From NCBI GenBank assembly GCA_003049465.1, contig PYSS01000017.1, positions 373,543 through 418,612 of the forward strand: DNA of 45,070 bases, given 5' to 3'. Source of the stretch: Magnaporthiopsis rhizophila. Lineage: Eukaryota > Ascomycota > Sordariomycetes > Magnaporthales > Magnaporthaceae. Positions 10,904 through 22,666 of the stretch are shown here, one piece after another (position 1 is the stretch's first letter; each line of letters opens with the position of its first letter). The notes under the pieces were generated by a model. That model worked only from the letters and a program-made list of their open reading frames with translations, did no database searches and was not told the DNA's origin. The translations under genes and the position numbers were made by a program.

Positions 10904-12268
10904 CCGCTAGGAGGCAGGGAAAAAAAGACCAAAAAAAGAAACAAAAAAGAAGAAGGCTCCCCGCCCCCATCCTCGATGACGATCCGAGACCCAAACAAGG
11001 CCAGCCATGCACCAGGGTTTTCGGTGTGTCTGGCGCTGCATCATAGAGTGAGTGGGGATCAAATTCCGGTCAAAGGGAGGGAGAGAGAGTCCCATCAGGG
11101 AAACCTCGGGCGACTGACTGACTGCCCATGCCTTTTTTCCCAAACGGGCTGGAGCTTGCGCCGAGGAAACTGCCTGCCTGTCACTTGCCGCCTTTGGAAA
11201 CCGCGCGCACCCAGGAACAGGGCCGCGGGATGACCCGATTGATTGTCGGGCCTGTGGTTTTCAGGGGCGATCCTGGCTGTCCTCCATTAACTCCGTCGGC
11301 GTAACAAGAACTGCACAAGCGACTCCTGACGGCAACAGACAGATATCTTGGCCAGGCAGACCAATCCCACTCGGCCGCGTTTTCGCGAAACAGAACCACA
11401 CAGACACCATGCAGGATCAACGGGTTGCGGATCGATCGAGGCACCGCTCCGTGCGCCTCGGCCCCGATGTTTCCACCTAGGTAGTCTTGCGCGAGACCTT
11501 TTTGTCAGAGAGGCCGCAGTCGCAGAGTGTGCCATGTCTTGGGTCAATATCGTGGCTGAAATTTCCTTGGAGGAAATTCGGGAGCGACTTGATGCTATGC
11601 CTTTGCAGGCGGCTTCGGCTTTTTCACCAACACGGAATTAACGCATTTCGAAAGTGCTATTTCCATCCTTCAGGCCTGGGCTGGGTGGCAATCCAGGTCT
11701 TGTGCGTGCTACTGATACCGTGCCGTGCCACCCCACCGCTATCTGGAGCTGTCAAAAGCAGCCGGCGTAGCCTCTCGCAATCCTTACCATGATTAACTGG
11801 AATCTTTCAAGCCTGGGCACCCACTCAATCACACCCACACTGTATGTTTGGTGCAACGCGGGTGCTAAAATCGGAAGGGGATCACATAATTAGCCCAATC
11901 AATACTTGGCCCCCGCAGCGCGTCACCAACAACCCCGCGAGAAATCGCGTCTTCCATCAAACCGCCAACCAAATTGCTCACTTGCATGCACCCGGCTCGC
12001 ATCGGCGGTCTATACCGTCGGGTCCCCAAAAGCGCCGGATCTGGCGTTGCTGACCCTCTCCATCCCTGCAACTCGCGGCGCTTGCCTGCACGACAAACGA
12101 GCTCAATATCGGCCGGGAAATGTGGGAGCCGCGGTCGTGTAACAACACGCACGCCCAAGCCGTGATGCAAACGCCCTAAGCGGATCATTATCCCCGCCGC
12201 CTCCAATAGATATCGATATCTACAGTAAACAGTAAACAAACAGGCACGGCTCAGGAGACAGCACAGCA

Positions 12269-14936
12269 ATGGACGAGAATGACGATCATCAGAGCCTCGG
12301 GTCCCAGCTCGACGACCTGACGACCGGTGAGGACCCTCTGGTCCAGACATGCATCTCATCATTCCTGCATGGGTACCACATCACTTGATGTAAATGTGAA
12401 CACAGACTAACCACCCCCGGCAGCCTCCAAGATCCCGGCCAAGCGCCGCGGCATCTCCATCAAGCCCACAGTCGAGAGCATTACCTCGCTTTCGTATGAG
12501 AGAGGCCTGATCCCTGCCGACCTGGTCCGGCTCGTCGATCTCATCACTGCACCGGGCCACCACATTGACCAGGCTAGCCTGGGAGCCCTCGTGAGGAGCC
12601 TCTACCCGGCTGGCTCAGTGTCCGACGATGTGGTGCTCGCCGTTGTGGGCTCCCTCGGGCACGGCCAGCTGAAGCCGTCGCTGCCGATCCAGTCACTGCT
12701 GCTCAGGTGGCTGGTCATGGTCTATCACGTCCTCGACAGCCGCGCCGTTCTGTCCCGGTCATACGCCGTCTTGTTCAACTTGCTCGACACGGCCGCTATA
12801 CGGTATGAAAAGGTGCGCCATACCCCTCAGAGTTGACACAATGGCTGACAATGGGCATCGCCTAGGCCTCAACTATGTCATTTGCTTGCTTTGGTCACTC
12901 GTCGGAAACATGTCCGGCCGTTCAGGATCCAGTCCATGTGAGTGTGTTTTTTACGTACTCAAGGACCTCTCCTGATCTATCAGGTGGTCGTGCTGATGAG
13001 TACCTTGCTAGCTTGGACCTTTCCCGGCAGACAGGTCACGACCCGTCGCTGGTTGGGCTCCTTAGGATATGTAAGAATTATTATCCCGAAGTGATAGTTG
13101 GCGATGTGACTCGGGGAAAGGCATCCCCATTCAAGGTATGTGGCAGCCACAGCAAGTGCCAAAAATGGCAATCCGTCATCGAGACGCGACCCAAGGTGTG
13201 ATTCCACTAACAGGGTATCGCATCAAGTACCCTGATCCAGAGTGGCGAGAGAGGCTCGGGGAAATCCAAGCAGCGCATCGCCTGCGTCAAGATCGTCGTA
13301 TGACAGATAGCGGTCCCCGAAACGGATTCAGAGTGAACCACAACACTGATCGTCGGAAGGGAACGCTGCTGCCGCCTGTCCAGACATCGCACGCCAACGA
13401 GGTGAGTTGTCTTGTGTTGATTCGCTCCATAGGCCTTGTTATTGCCAGCACGCTAATTACAAATCATCTAGCAATCGGTGACAATCGAGGAAATCGACAG
13501 CGTGGAGCAGTTTGTTGATAACTTGGAGAAACTCGAGCTTCCCAACCAGCTCGTGGCCGTTCTGGCCGACCCCTTGCTGCAAAAGCTGCTTATGCTAAGA
13601 CCGGACGCCACCGCCGATGCGAGAATAAGCAACTGGCTCGAGTCGTCCATCGCCGACGCAGCTGACGATGCTCAGGCTGATGGCGGCAGCGCTCTTCTCG
13701 ACCTGCTCGAGCTTGTTCATGACCATGCTGAACAAACACAGGTAGGCGAGAGTCTCGCCCACTCCCGAACAATGGGGATTTTGATGCTGACGCCGGGGTC
13801 ACTTATAGGCGCTCCATCCGATATTCGATCGTTTACTGCACCGACTCTATCCGGCGTGGAACGGAAAGGACAGGAGATACGTGGTTTTGGATACTCTGAC
13901 TTATATCCCTCTTGGATCCTTTACAAAACTCTACCAGGACCATTTCCGCCCAGTAGAAGACAAGGTCCTAGATGGCACGGCGGAGCCACAGCTAGCCCTC
14001 CTAGAGTTTTACACTTCTCTGCTCCGGCGCTGGACGGTGCAGATACTCTCGCTCGACGGGGCAGCCCCAAGGCATGCGCCGGACGCAGTGGCCGAGCTGA
14101 TCGGACACGTCAACAAGCTCTGCCTGGCGCTGGCGCAGCAGCAGTCGCCGCCGGCCGCGACGTCGACGCACATGCGCATCATCGACTTTTACGACGGTGC
14201 CGCCCGGCTCGTCTCGGACCCCGGCGCCATGCCGCACATGCGCATCGTGGCGCCGCCGCCGGCCGTGCTGTACGCGCTCGCCTTCTCGGACTCGCCCGCC
14301 GTGCTCTCGGGCTTCTGCGGCGTGCTGGCGCGCTACAAGCGCGGGCTCGAGGTGGCCATGAGCGGCAGCGGCGCGTCGAACGCGACGCGGCCCCGGCTCA
14401 CGGCCACGGAGCGCGAGCAGGTCGCCGTGTTCAACCGCTTCTTCATGGACACGTGCAACTGCCTCTGGCGCGGGCGCGCGCTCGAGAAGGCGGGCGACAA
14501 CGCCGTCGGCTGCGGCCTGGCCGACGACGTGATCGCGGCGCTCGAGCGCTGGGCGGCCGCCGCGTCCGAGGACGAGGGTGGCGGTGGCGGCGGCGGCGGC
14601 AGAGCGGCGCTCAAGACCATGTACGGCGTCAGCCGCTCGCCGGCGCTGTGCCTGGTGACGCGCAACTTCCTGCGGGGCCTCGAGGAGGCCGAGATGGAGG
14701 CGGCCGAGGCCGAGGCCGAGCCGCTGCTGGCCCGGCACGCGGGACCGGCGTCGCAGCAGAGCCTGGCCCGCCTGGCGCGCGAGGGCGGCCTGGACGTCTC
14801 GTGGCAGGAGTTCCGGCTCGGCGTGCTCGACGAGCTTACGAGGCTGGGCTTTGGCGGCGTGCCTGACCTGCTGTACCAGGCCATGAAGGGATTGATGGGC
14901 TCGCGGGCGCGAGCTGCGCAGAGTCAGGAGGGGTGA
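12269..14936 (+). CDS. inner kinetochore protein CENP-I / Mis6 / Ctf3 family
   Basis: Seven exons: 12269-12326, 12424-12802, 12866-12937, 13012-13135, 13228-13401, 13472-13741 and 13809-14936, giving 734 aa. The Mis6 domain covers most of the protein. Signature blocks are SIKPTVESITSLSYERGLIP (exon 2), QLCHLLALVTRRKHVRPFRI (exon 3), LSRQTGHDPSLVGLLRICKN with YYPEVIVGD (exon 4), YPDPEWRERLGEIQ (exon 5) and the NGFRVN segment. CENP-I is a constitutive centromere-associated network subunit that helps link CENP-A chromatin to the kinetochore. Exon 4 starts after TTGCTAG and exon 5 after an AAG acceptor, because only these restore the conserved frame; exon 5 also has a nearer CAG that would shift the frame. 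The C-terminal half (exon 7) is long, GC-rich and contains a Gly run. The family call is firm; the least certain junctions are those of exons 4 and 5. Confidence 0.88.
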
Positions 14937-15365
14937 CGGATTTCGAGCACGTCTTTCTTCGGCATTATCGCTCTTGGGAAATAAAGAGGATCTTGTTGGC
15001 ATATCAAGAAATCGCAAATGTCTAAAACCACTTGGGTGATGTTCCTGTTTGATGCATTCCGTACCACCATACCAATCAATTCAGAGGTTACACGTTGCTC
15101 GACAACCCACTAACATCCCCGAGCCCCGCTGCAGGCGCTCTGGTGGTGGCTTTTAAATGGCGTGCCGACGTCACCGAGTTCTGGCAGATCGGTACTTGGG
15201 CCGAACCTCCCGCCCCGCTCGAGACTCCGTCCGTCAGCCCCCTCCATACAGGTACCTGATTCACCCTCGACGTGACTACCTGTAGTTCTCAACATCACAT
15301 CCACAACCACACGGGAGATATCACCAAGAGAAAAAAAACAGGCAGCCAAGAAAATCATAGCGGTC
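14937..15365. other. spacer with the Caf16 promoter region
   Basis: About 430 bases between CENP-I and Caf16, both on the plus strand. It contains CTTTTAAATGG (15149-15159), which is TATA-like, then an ACGTCA half-site (15167-15172), an AGGTACCTG palindrome near 15250, and an A-rich leader just before the Caf16 ATG. Promoter elements are inferred only. Confidence 0.4.
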
Positions 15366-16220
15366 ATGGCCCGTCCGCCGACAGTCGAGGTCAAAGACCT
15401 GACCTACTCATTCCCGGACCACAGCACCGGCCTGGAGCACGTCACGCTCTCCCTCCCCTCGCGCAGCCGCACGTGCCTGATCGGCGCCAACGGGGCGGGC
15501 AAAACAACGCTCCTCCGCCTACTGGCCGGCAAGCGCCTCTCGCCCTCGGGCGCCATCCTCGTCGGCGGCGTCGACCCCTTCTCCGAAGCGCCCGAGGGCG
15601 TGACCTACCTGGGTCTCGAGTGGGTTCTGAATCCTATCGTGCGCACCGACATCGGCGTGTCGGAGCTCCTGCGCTCCGTCGGCGGCGACGCGTACCCGTC
15701 CCGGCGCGACGAGCTCGTGGCCGTGCTCGACGTCGACACCAGCTGGCGCATGCACGCCGTCTCGGACGGCGAGCGCCGCCGCGTCCAGCTGGCCATGGGC
15801 CTGGTCCGGCCCTGGAGCCTGCTGCTGCTCGACGAGGTCACCGTCGACCTGGACGTGCTCTCGCGCGCCCGCTTTTTACGCTGGCTGCGCCGCGAGACCG
15901 AGGTCCGGGACGCGACCGTCGTCTACGCCACCCACATCCTCGACAACCTCGCCGGCTGGCCCACCCACCTCGTGCACATGCACGTCGGCACCGTCAAGGA
16001 GTGGGGCCCCGCGGACGCGTTCTTGGATGCGCTTGGTGATGTAGGCACGGGGAACAGCAGGCTGGGCGAGCTGGTGCTGGGTTGGCTGGAGCGTGATCTG
16101 GAGGATCGTGGACCGAGGAGCCAGAATAGGAGGGCGCCCGAGGGCAAGACGTACGACCAGGGCGGCGCCGAACTGGGCGGGTACGGCTTTGAGCCGCATC
16201 CGCCGGCAAAGAACGAGTGA
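15366..16220 (+). CDS. CAF16: ABC-type ATPase Caf16 (CCR4-NOT-associated factor 16)
   Basis: Intronless, 284 aa, a single nucleotide-binding domain with no membrane segments. Motifs in order: Walker A GANGAGKT (40-47), an ABC signature in the divergent form VSDGERRR (132-139), Walker B LLLLDEVT (152-159) with Glu157 as catalytic base, and the switch His190 in YATHILD. This is the size and layout of the soluble ABC protein Caf16, which in yeast associates with the CCR4-NOT complex and RNA polymerase II mediator subunits. The tail after residue 225 is hydrophilic and family-variable. The start ATG has a purine-rich leader. A run of 37 T begins 13 bases after the stop. Confidence 0.9.
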   Translation: MARPPTVEVKDLTYSFPDHSTGLEHVTLSLPSRSRTCLIGANGAGKTTLLRLLAGKRLSPSGAILVGGVDPFSEAPEGVTYLGLEWVLNPIVRTDIGVSELLRSVGGDAYPSRRDELVAVLDVDTSWRMHAVSDGERRRVQLAMGLVRPWSLLLLDEVTVDLDVLSRARFLRWLRRETEVRDATVVYATHILDNLAGWPTHLVHMHVGTVKEWGPADAFLDALGDVGTGNSRLGELVLGWLERDLEDRGPRSQNRRAPEGKTYDQGGAELGGYGFEPHPPAKNE

Positions 16221-16231
16221 TGACGGCGAAG

Positions 16232-16233
<2 letters not shown>

Positions 16234-16270
<37 letters not shown>
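16234..16270. repeat. poly(T) tract, 37 nt, immediately after Caf16
   Basis: Thirty-seven T starting 13 bases after the Caf16 TGA, so it should lie in the 3' untranslated region as poly(U). Confidence 0.9.
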
Positions 16271-16272
<2 letters not shown>

Positions 16273-18516
16273 GGGTTTCAGCCAGTCGCATTCAACAATG
16301 GCGGCGACACGGGGCATACCACTGGGTGCAAAGGGCGTTTTGTTCTTTCTTTTTTTTTGGTTCTTCAACAAGCATAAACATCTAGATCTGGACATGGCAT
16401 GATACCCCTCATCGGGCGGAAGCAAAAGAGGTTTACGGAGAGATGGTGTTTGGACTTGGCTGCACTTCAACACAGCCAGAGAGCCTGGGTTGCTTCATCA
16501 TATTTTAACATGGTGTCCATGTGTTGGCATACAAATATCAAAAGACATTGTTGCTGTTTGCAGTGCTAGCATGGGTTGATTTGCTCGTGGTTGGGAGTGT
16601 GACGATGCTTAGGCGTGGATATAAAAACAGAGGAAGACGGGCTGTCTCGCAATATGTCCGCCGGTCGCAGGCTTCTACGCAGCGCCCGTCATCTAGAGAG
16701 CGAAACGTCATGGGGGGGATGCGATTGCGGCTGCTGGGCTGCACAGGGCTAGGTCAGATATCGCATGCTTCTGGGATAGGCAGGAGGAGGACGTGGCCAT
16801 GAATATCGAAATGTGTGGTCGGGCCGGGCATGAACCTCGAAATATGGCTGCAAGATATTGACGCTCCCAAATCCCACCCGTCATTCCCAAGATGAGTGGA
16901 GTGCCGGCTGCAAATTCCTAGGTCCTGGGCCAGACGCGTTGCCGCACTCGCGGGCAGCCCCCGCCGTCGCGCCTTCCGTCGCTCCTGCCCTCCTGCCCAG
17001 CCCTTATAACCACGCTTCTCTGTTGCCACATCGGACCCGGCAATCCACCATGGTGGTGTAGCGAGTTATGAGGAAGAGACCCCGTCAAACCCGAAACCTT
17101 AAACGATGACGCTATACCTAGGTGCTTGCCGGGCTCCCGGGTTCGAATCCCGTAGGGGCGTAAGCAAAACCGCGAGGTTTTCGTAACTGTCACCCTCGAC
17201 TGAGGAGGTTGGCAGCCAGCTTTTGCCATTTGTTTCCTTTTTTATTTTTTTTATGTTAGCATTCGTATCCCATTTTCTTTTTTTTTTCTTTCGTAGTTGG
17301 GATGCCGCCAACGTGACGTGACGTTATTGTGAGGATATCACGAGCGCGGCGCAGGCCGGGAACCACAACAGATCCTCCTGGGAAGGATACATCATGCGGA
17401 CTTGGCATCGCCGTGCCTTGCAGTAGTTGGAAAACAAACTCTACAAAGTCTTGTCGTTTGGCTCTTGAAGCGGTCTATATAATGCATCCCATCGCGTGCG
17501 GCTGCGAGATGCCGTCGAATTGTTTCCACTGTTACGCATGCCCGTGCCTGCCTTGTCTTGAGAGCGAATTACCTACCTAATGGAACGGTGCACCTTTTCT
17601 TATGGTTATCCCTCTGTTCCACAACGTCCTGGGCCTGGACCTGTGCATGAACCTGAATGGATGTCCCTCCTGCCAGTATGTCAATGTGATTGGTTTTTTG
17701 CCTTGTGGCATCCAAGCCGCCACCATCACCCAACCGTCTGACAAAGCGGTGTGATGTAGACATGCTAGGCGATTGACATCTCCATCTCCATGCCCACCCA
17801 CACCTGCCCATTTGATAGACTTGGAGGTAACCAAACCATGCAACGAAACCGGCAAATCCCCGCCCGCCAATTCCTTCCTCAATCCCCATCCCCTGCCACA
17901 AGGACTCTATGCCAAGTCATTCTCCACGCAGACCCAAGCCCCTGGTCCTGGTCCTTGTTACTGATGCGGTCATGACGGATCTGACAGCTCCCGCGAGAGA
18001 CGCCGGGAAACAAAGGTACCTAAGCATAGACAGCGATCATGTTGGGAGTTGACCTTGGGTAGCTCCTATCTCTGCCAACGATTGATTGTGCGCACCCTTT
18101 ACGGCAGAAGGAAGCTTGTTCAAAAAAGAATAACGGCTTCCAAGTTTACCGTAGGAACTCGCACTTCCGGACGGAACCTTGACAAAGAATGCCGTAGCCA
18201 ATGCCTGGTACCGGGCGGTAGATGTCCATCCAAATGCCGTGCGGGGAGCTTATCTGGGCTTGATATCAGTGTGGGCAGCCCGGACTCACCACACCTACGT
18301 CCTCAGCTTGCTTTCGTCCTTGCTTTTTGCCCGGTCTGGCTTGGTTGGCGCTGCCGATCTGCCAGTCGCTTGCCTTTGTTAAGCACACCACATATCCCTG
18401 TCATCATCCCATACGTGTGCTTAAAAGGGAGCTCAGCTCCCCTCCTCAATCCGCACATTTGCTTGCTCCGAGGTAGCACGAGCCACCAAGCATTCAAAGC
18501 TCGACGCACAGCCAAA
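16271..18516. other. 2.2 kb spacer upstream of the metal transporter
   Basis: No convincing gene. It holds a tRNA-like B box, GGTTCGAATCC (17140-17150), without a matching acceptor stem, a TACCTAGGTG motif (17115-17124), and a perfect inverted repeat GGGAGCT-C-AGCTCCC (18427-18441) about 75 bases before the transporter ATG. The plus-strand frame of the transporter stays open upstream to about 18049, but this part has no recognisable protein character. Confidence 0.45.
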
Positions 18517-20303
18517 ATGGAGCCGGGAATCTCGCACTCAATAACCCACCACCCTCATCCCTTCCACCTGCAGCCGCCGTCGCCGCGCTCCAACTCGCAC
18601 ACGCCACACGCCGTGGGCACACCAGATATTGTCAACGGTGCTAGCAGCACCGCCGTAGAGCTGGTGGAGGACCAGCACAGCCAGCGACATCATTCCGGAG
18701 GCGGGGTCGGCAGCGGCGGCAACAACGATGACGTAGGCCACAATGCAGCATCAGGCGAGGGCGGTGGTGCGGCATCGACGACCCGGCAGAGGGCGCCGCT
18801 CCACCACACGGCCAGCATCAACAGCGACAACGGCCGCGACGTCGAGGTCGAGAGCCAGACCACAGCCGGCCGGCGCATGCCACTCTACAGCTCCGAGAAC
18901 GACCCTTACGGCTTCTCGCGCGCCTACAAGACGGCCGCGGATATTGAGCAGATCAAGGCTAACACGTCGCGGAAGCTGCGATCACGGAGAGGCGGGGTGT
19001 TGGGATGGGGTCGACGCGGCAACAGGGTGGAGGAAGAGGCGGTGCCGGTAGCGAGCCTGGGCGGCGGCTCCATGGCCAACGAAAACCACACGGCCAGCAC
19101 GCCGGCGAGGAGCGGAAGCGCGGGCGCGGGCTCGGGGGGCGGCAGCATCCTGGGCGGGTTCCTGCCGACGCCGGTGCGGTCGACGCTGCAGGCGCGGCGG
19201 ATCGGCGACTTTTACCGGACGCAGAACGAGACGATCGAGCGGCTGCTCAAGTCGGTCGAGGAGCACCGCGAGGACGCGCGCCACGAGGCGGGCGAGGACC
19301 TGCTGCAGTTCCGCGTCGGCGTCTGGGGCTCGTTCGCGGCAAACATCGTCCTGGCGGCGCTGCAGATCTACGCGGCCGTGGCCTCGGGCTCGCTCTCGCT
19401 CTTCACCACCATGGCCGACAGCATCTTCGACCCGCTCAGCAACCTGACGCTGATCCTGTCCAACCGCGCCGTCCGCCACGTCGACCCGTCCCGCTTCCCC
19501 TCGGGCAAGGCGCGCCTCGAGACGGTGGGCAACATCGTGTTCTGCTTCCTCATGACCTCGGTCTCGCTCATCCTCATCGCCTTCTCGGCCCAGGAGCTGG
19601 CCCAGCGCGCGGGCCAGGACGGCACGAACGGTTTTCACCTGCCGTCCGTCGTGGCCGTCAGCGTCGCCTTTGCCACCAAGTTCTCGCTGTTCCTGTACAC
19701 TTGGGCGCTTAAGGACCGGTACTCGCAGATCCGCATCCTCTGGCAGGATCACCGCAACGACCTCTTTGTCAACGCCTTTGGTATTCTCACTTCTGTCGGG
19801 GCAAGTACCAGTCACCCTTTTCTCACACTGCTTACAACTCAAAAAAATTAAACTTTTCCCGCCCTAAGCCCGCCAAATATTAACATGACCCAAAAAACGC
19901 ACTATAGGGAGCCAAGCTGGTATGGTGGGTCGACCCGATGGGGGCCATCGTTCTATCCGTCGTCATCTCGTTCCTCTGGCTGCGCACGGCCTTCTCCGAG
20001 TTCATGCTGCTGGTCGGGGTGGTGGCCTCCGTCGAGGAGCAGCAGCTCATCACGTACGTCTGCGTGCGCCACTCGCCGGCCATCAAGCAGATCGACACAG
20101 TCCGCGTCTACCACTCCGGACCCCGGCTTATCGCCGAGGTGGATGTGGTCATGGACCCCGACGCGACGTTGCACGACACGCACGACGTGGCAGAGGAGCT
20201 GCAGATCAAGCTGGAGAGCCTGCCCGACATCGAGAGGGCGTACGTGCATGTCGACTACGAAACCACGCACAAGCCGGAACACTTCTTCAAGAAGGATTTG
20301 TGA
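18517..20303 (+). CDS. cation diffusion facilitator, Mn-type
   Basis: Two exons, 18517-19800 and 19908-20303, giving 559 aa. The first 240 residues are a hydrophilic His/Ser/Gly-rich cytosolic tail. A six-helix CDF transporter follows, starting near VGVWGSFAANIVLAALQIYA. The metal-site motifs are DSIFD (301-305) in helix 2 and DHRND (411-415) in helix 5. A DxxxD in both helices is the known mark of the manganese CDF subgroup; zinc CDFs usually have His in these places. The C-terminal cytoplasmic domain is intact (RVYHSGPRLIAEVDVVMDPD, then DIERAYVHVDYE). The start ATG has a good context (CAAAATGG). The intron begins with GC, not GT: GCAAGT at 19801 is the only donor that keeps SVG joined in frame to GAKLVWWVDP. 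Expected role: moving Mn2+ out of the cytosol into the secretory pathway or vacuole. Confidence 0.88.
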
Positions 20304-21311
20304 TCAGGCAGCTATCTATCAGGAGCCCAACGGCAGTTGTTCTCGGCGGTACATCCTTGTTATAAAACATCGTTCGCCTGTAGCCACATCTTGCTTTTTT
20401 TCTTCTCTCCCTTCTTCCTTCTTCAACTCAAAAACGTCGAGATGGCTAGGTACCCAGAATGTGGTCAACGCAGTGAAGGTAGTGAGGACTAATCCCCCAC
20501 TTTCACCATGTTGAGAACCCCGCTCGCTTCTTGATGCTGTCGATGTCGTGGATAGCGGGGCCGGCTCTTGGAGGGGCTCTGTGGGGTGACGATGTGAGAC
20601 ATGGGACGGATTCATGGGTGAACCGGCAAGCAGCGATGATCCCTTTCTGCTGCTCTGCTTTCGGCTGCCCTGCTGCGGGACAGAGACACGTCATGGCGCT
20701 CGGATGATGGGCGTTAACTGACAGCCGATCTTGGCTTCTGTTAGCCTCTCTCTGCCTCCGTCCTCCTGATTCGGCGGGGTGTTATCGGCCCCCGGCCACA
20801 TTATGCCGCTTCTCGAAGCTGGCTGACAACTTCGAGTATCTGCTATCGAGGCTGCGTCGGCAGCATGGAAGCCGTCCACCCTCCCTCTTTCTTGAGTACC
20901 TGGGTATCAGACCATTATACAATATCAAAGGCGTCTCCCAACATCCATTGGCAGGCCGTGTTTGGTAGTTAGAGCTGTGGCGGGGTAGCTTTAAGCGGTG
21001 ACACAGAAACGAGGGCCCACCTTTGGTGTGGTGGGGCAAGTTCTCCAGCTGGTGGATTCAAAGTACCGCTCGATGCTACAGTGGCGAACGGCTTGTGCTG
21101 CCCAGTCGGGAACGCGGACTTCTTTTGGTAGATGTGGATGTTATCAGATATTGCCTTTGAGATCATCGCCAGACCGCTTGTTCGTTGAAGCAGCTACTTG
21201 CTTGCTAGCCTGCGCCCGGACAAGAAAGGAAGGGAGAATGTTTATCACTTAAAAATCCTGATACAAACCCTGCTCGTGGGCCGTGGCAACCTTGCAACTC
21301 AACCCTTCGCT

Positions 21312-21345
<34 letters not shown>

Positions 21346-22666
21346 AAAAAAAAAAAAAAAAAAAAGAGGCGAAAAAGGGCCTGGGCGGCTGCACCAACAG
21401 CAGACTCGGTCCAGGCTCCAGCCCAGCCCAGCCCAGCTGCAAAGTCGACTGCCTGCATTGACGCATTCTTTTCTTGCATCGCTGCACGAGAGCCCAAAAA
21501 CAAGGACAAGCAGACTTGTCGTCAGGCATATGCAAGCACAGAAGACAAAAAAAGCCGGATGGGCAGCAGCAGCAGCAACATCGCCACTAGCGCGGCTCTC
21601 TCTGCTTGGGATTTGGCTTGCAGATCCCCCTCGTCTCGTGCTGCGGCGTCCAATTGGCACGGCTGGGCGGCGCCCGACGACGACCTGTCAAAAGGGTGCC
21701 CAGGCGGCCCCTCCAATGCGAGAAAAAGGAAGTCTCAACTTTCCAATGCATCCATGCAAGTATGCCGTAATTGAAAAATGATGCGTCACGTCCTCTGCCG
21801 TCGTGGCACGATATTAGAAGACGCAAAGATTGTATCTGCATCTATCTCCGTCCACTGGGGAGCCATCCTCTCCGGATCTTCGTGTTGCGGCGTGCGGGAA
21901 TTCCTGAAGATTCCATTTATTGCTCCAGAACGGCTTCTTCTTGACTGGCCCCTCCAGGCGGCTGGGCTTCGATCGGGCTGCGATCGGTAGGCGGAGAGGT
22001 AAGGGCAACTGGACGCGAGCAGACGAAGAAGCGAGACGAACGAACAGAAAAAAAGACCGCAATGGGGTTCGATCTGCAAGTGCAGCAGTCTGGACTTGCC
22101 CTGTAAAGACGCTAAAACGTCGCTGCAGCTGGCGATTGGCGCCAGCTTCGACGAGTCGCTGGGGCCGCGCCCCATCTTGGGCGACAAGGGCACCCCCCTC
22201 CCTGTGCTGCAGACCGCCCGCAGCAAGCAAGCCCACATGCCTGCACATGCGGCCAGGGTTGAGCCTGCACGCTTTTCCGGGAAGCACACTCTCTTGCCAC
22301 TTTCAATGATAGCGGCGGCGAGCGGCGTCGGTGCCGCGCCAGCGTTGGGTGCTGTTGTTCCGATCCTGGCTGTTGATCCTGGCTCCCAGTTCTCCACCCC
22401 GTATTATTTTATTTTTTTTGCCCTCTTCGCGACTGCCCTGTCTTATCTGTCCGTCGCCGGCCTCGAAAAACAACAAAAAGCCAGCCCCTCCGCTCCTCTC
22501 TTTGCGACGATCTGCTCTCTTGCTCGCCCTTTGTCTGCCACTGCATTTCAGCATAGACTTGGTTTGCTTGCTTGCTTTGCTTGCCTAGTGCCTTTATTCT
22601 TTTCTTGTAAATACCCTCCCCTCTAGTTTATCGGTTCCGACGAGCAGCCAGCCCGTTGCAGACACA
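20304..22666. other. 2.4 kb spacer and glycogenin leader
   Basis: No convincing gene. It includes a GA microsatellite running into poly(A) (21313-21365), repeated CCCAG units (near 21420-21435) and, in the last 250 bases, a C/T-rich stretch typical of fungal promoters and 5' leaders. Plus-strand frames here end before the glycogenin ATG and look like low-complexity noise. Confidence 0.5.
21313..21365. repeat. compound microsatellite, (GA)14 followed by A25
   Basis: Alternating AG for 28 bases directly followed by 25 A. Confidence 0.9.

Larger units (their letters stand above)
8059..12268. other. 4.2 kb divergent spacer between the GNAT and CENP-I genes
   Basis: Both flanking genes point away from this region, so it holds two promoters. 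No frame in it resembles a known protein or joins into a plausible spliced gene. On the GNAT side there is a pyrimidine-rich strip at 8232-8280 (T-rich when read towards the gene) and a TATATG element near 8155-8160. The middle holds a T50 tract (8935-8984), a second poly(T) of 20 (10884-10903), and palindromes GGCAGGTACCTGCC (9422-9435) and CTAGGTACCTACCTAG (9623-9638). No RNA gene recognised. Confidence 0.5.

Noticed and set aside
14001..15017. Long minus-strand frame opposite CENP-I exon 7
   Set aside because: Mirror of a GC-rich coding exon. The plus strand carries the conserved Mis6 protein.
17080..17160. tRNA-like B box GGTTCGAATCC with a partial T-arm
   Set aside because: The 3' strand AGGGGCG has no matching 5' acceptor strand in the preceding 120 bases and no good D-arm is seen. 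At most a tRNA relic.
18982..19842. Long minus-strand frame opposite the metal transporter
   Set aside because: Shadow of the GC-rich CDF exon; Arg/Asp/Glu-rich without any motif.
22096..22626. Plus-strand frame of 176 codons just upstream of glycogenin
   Set aside because: It ends before the glycogenin ATG, is not joined by plausible splice sites and is low complexity, so it is probably leader or promoter sequence.
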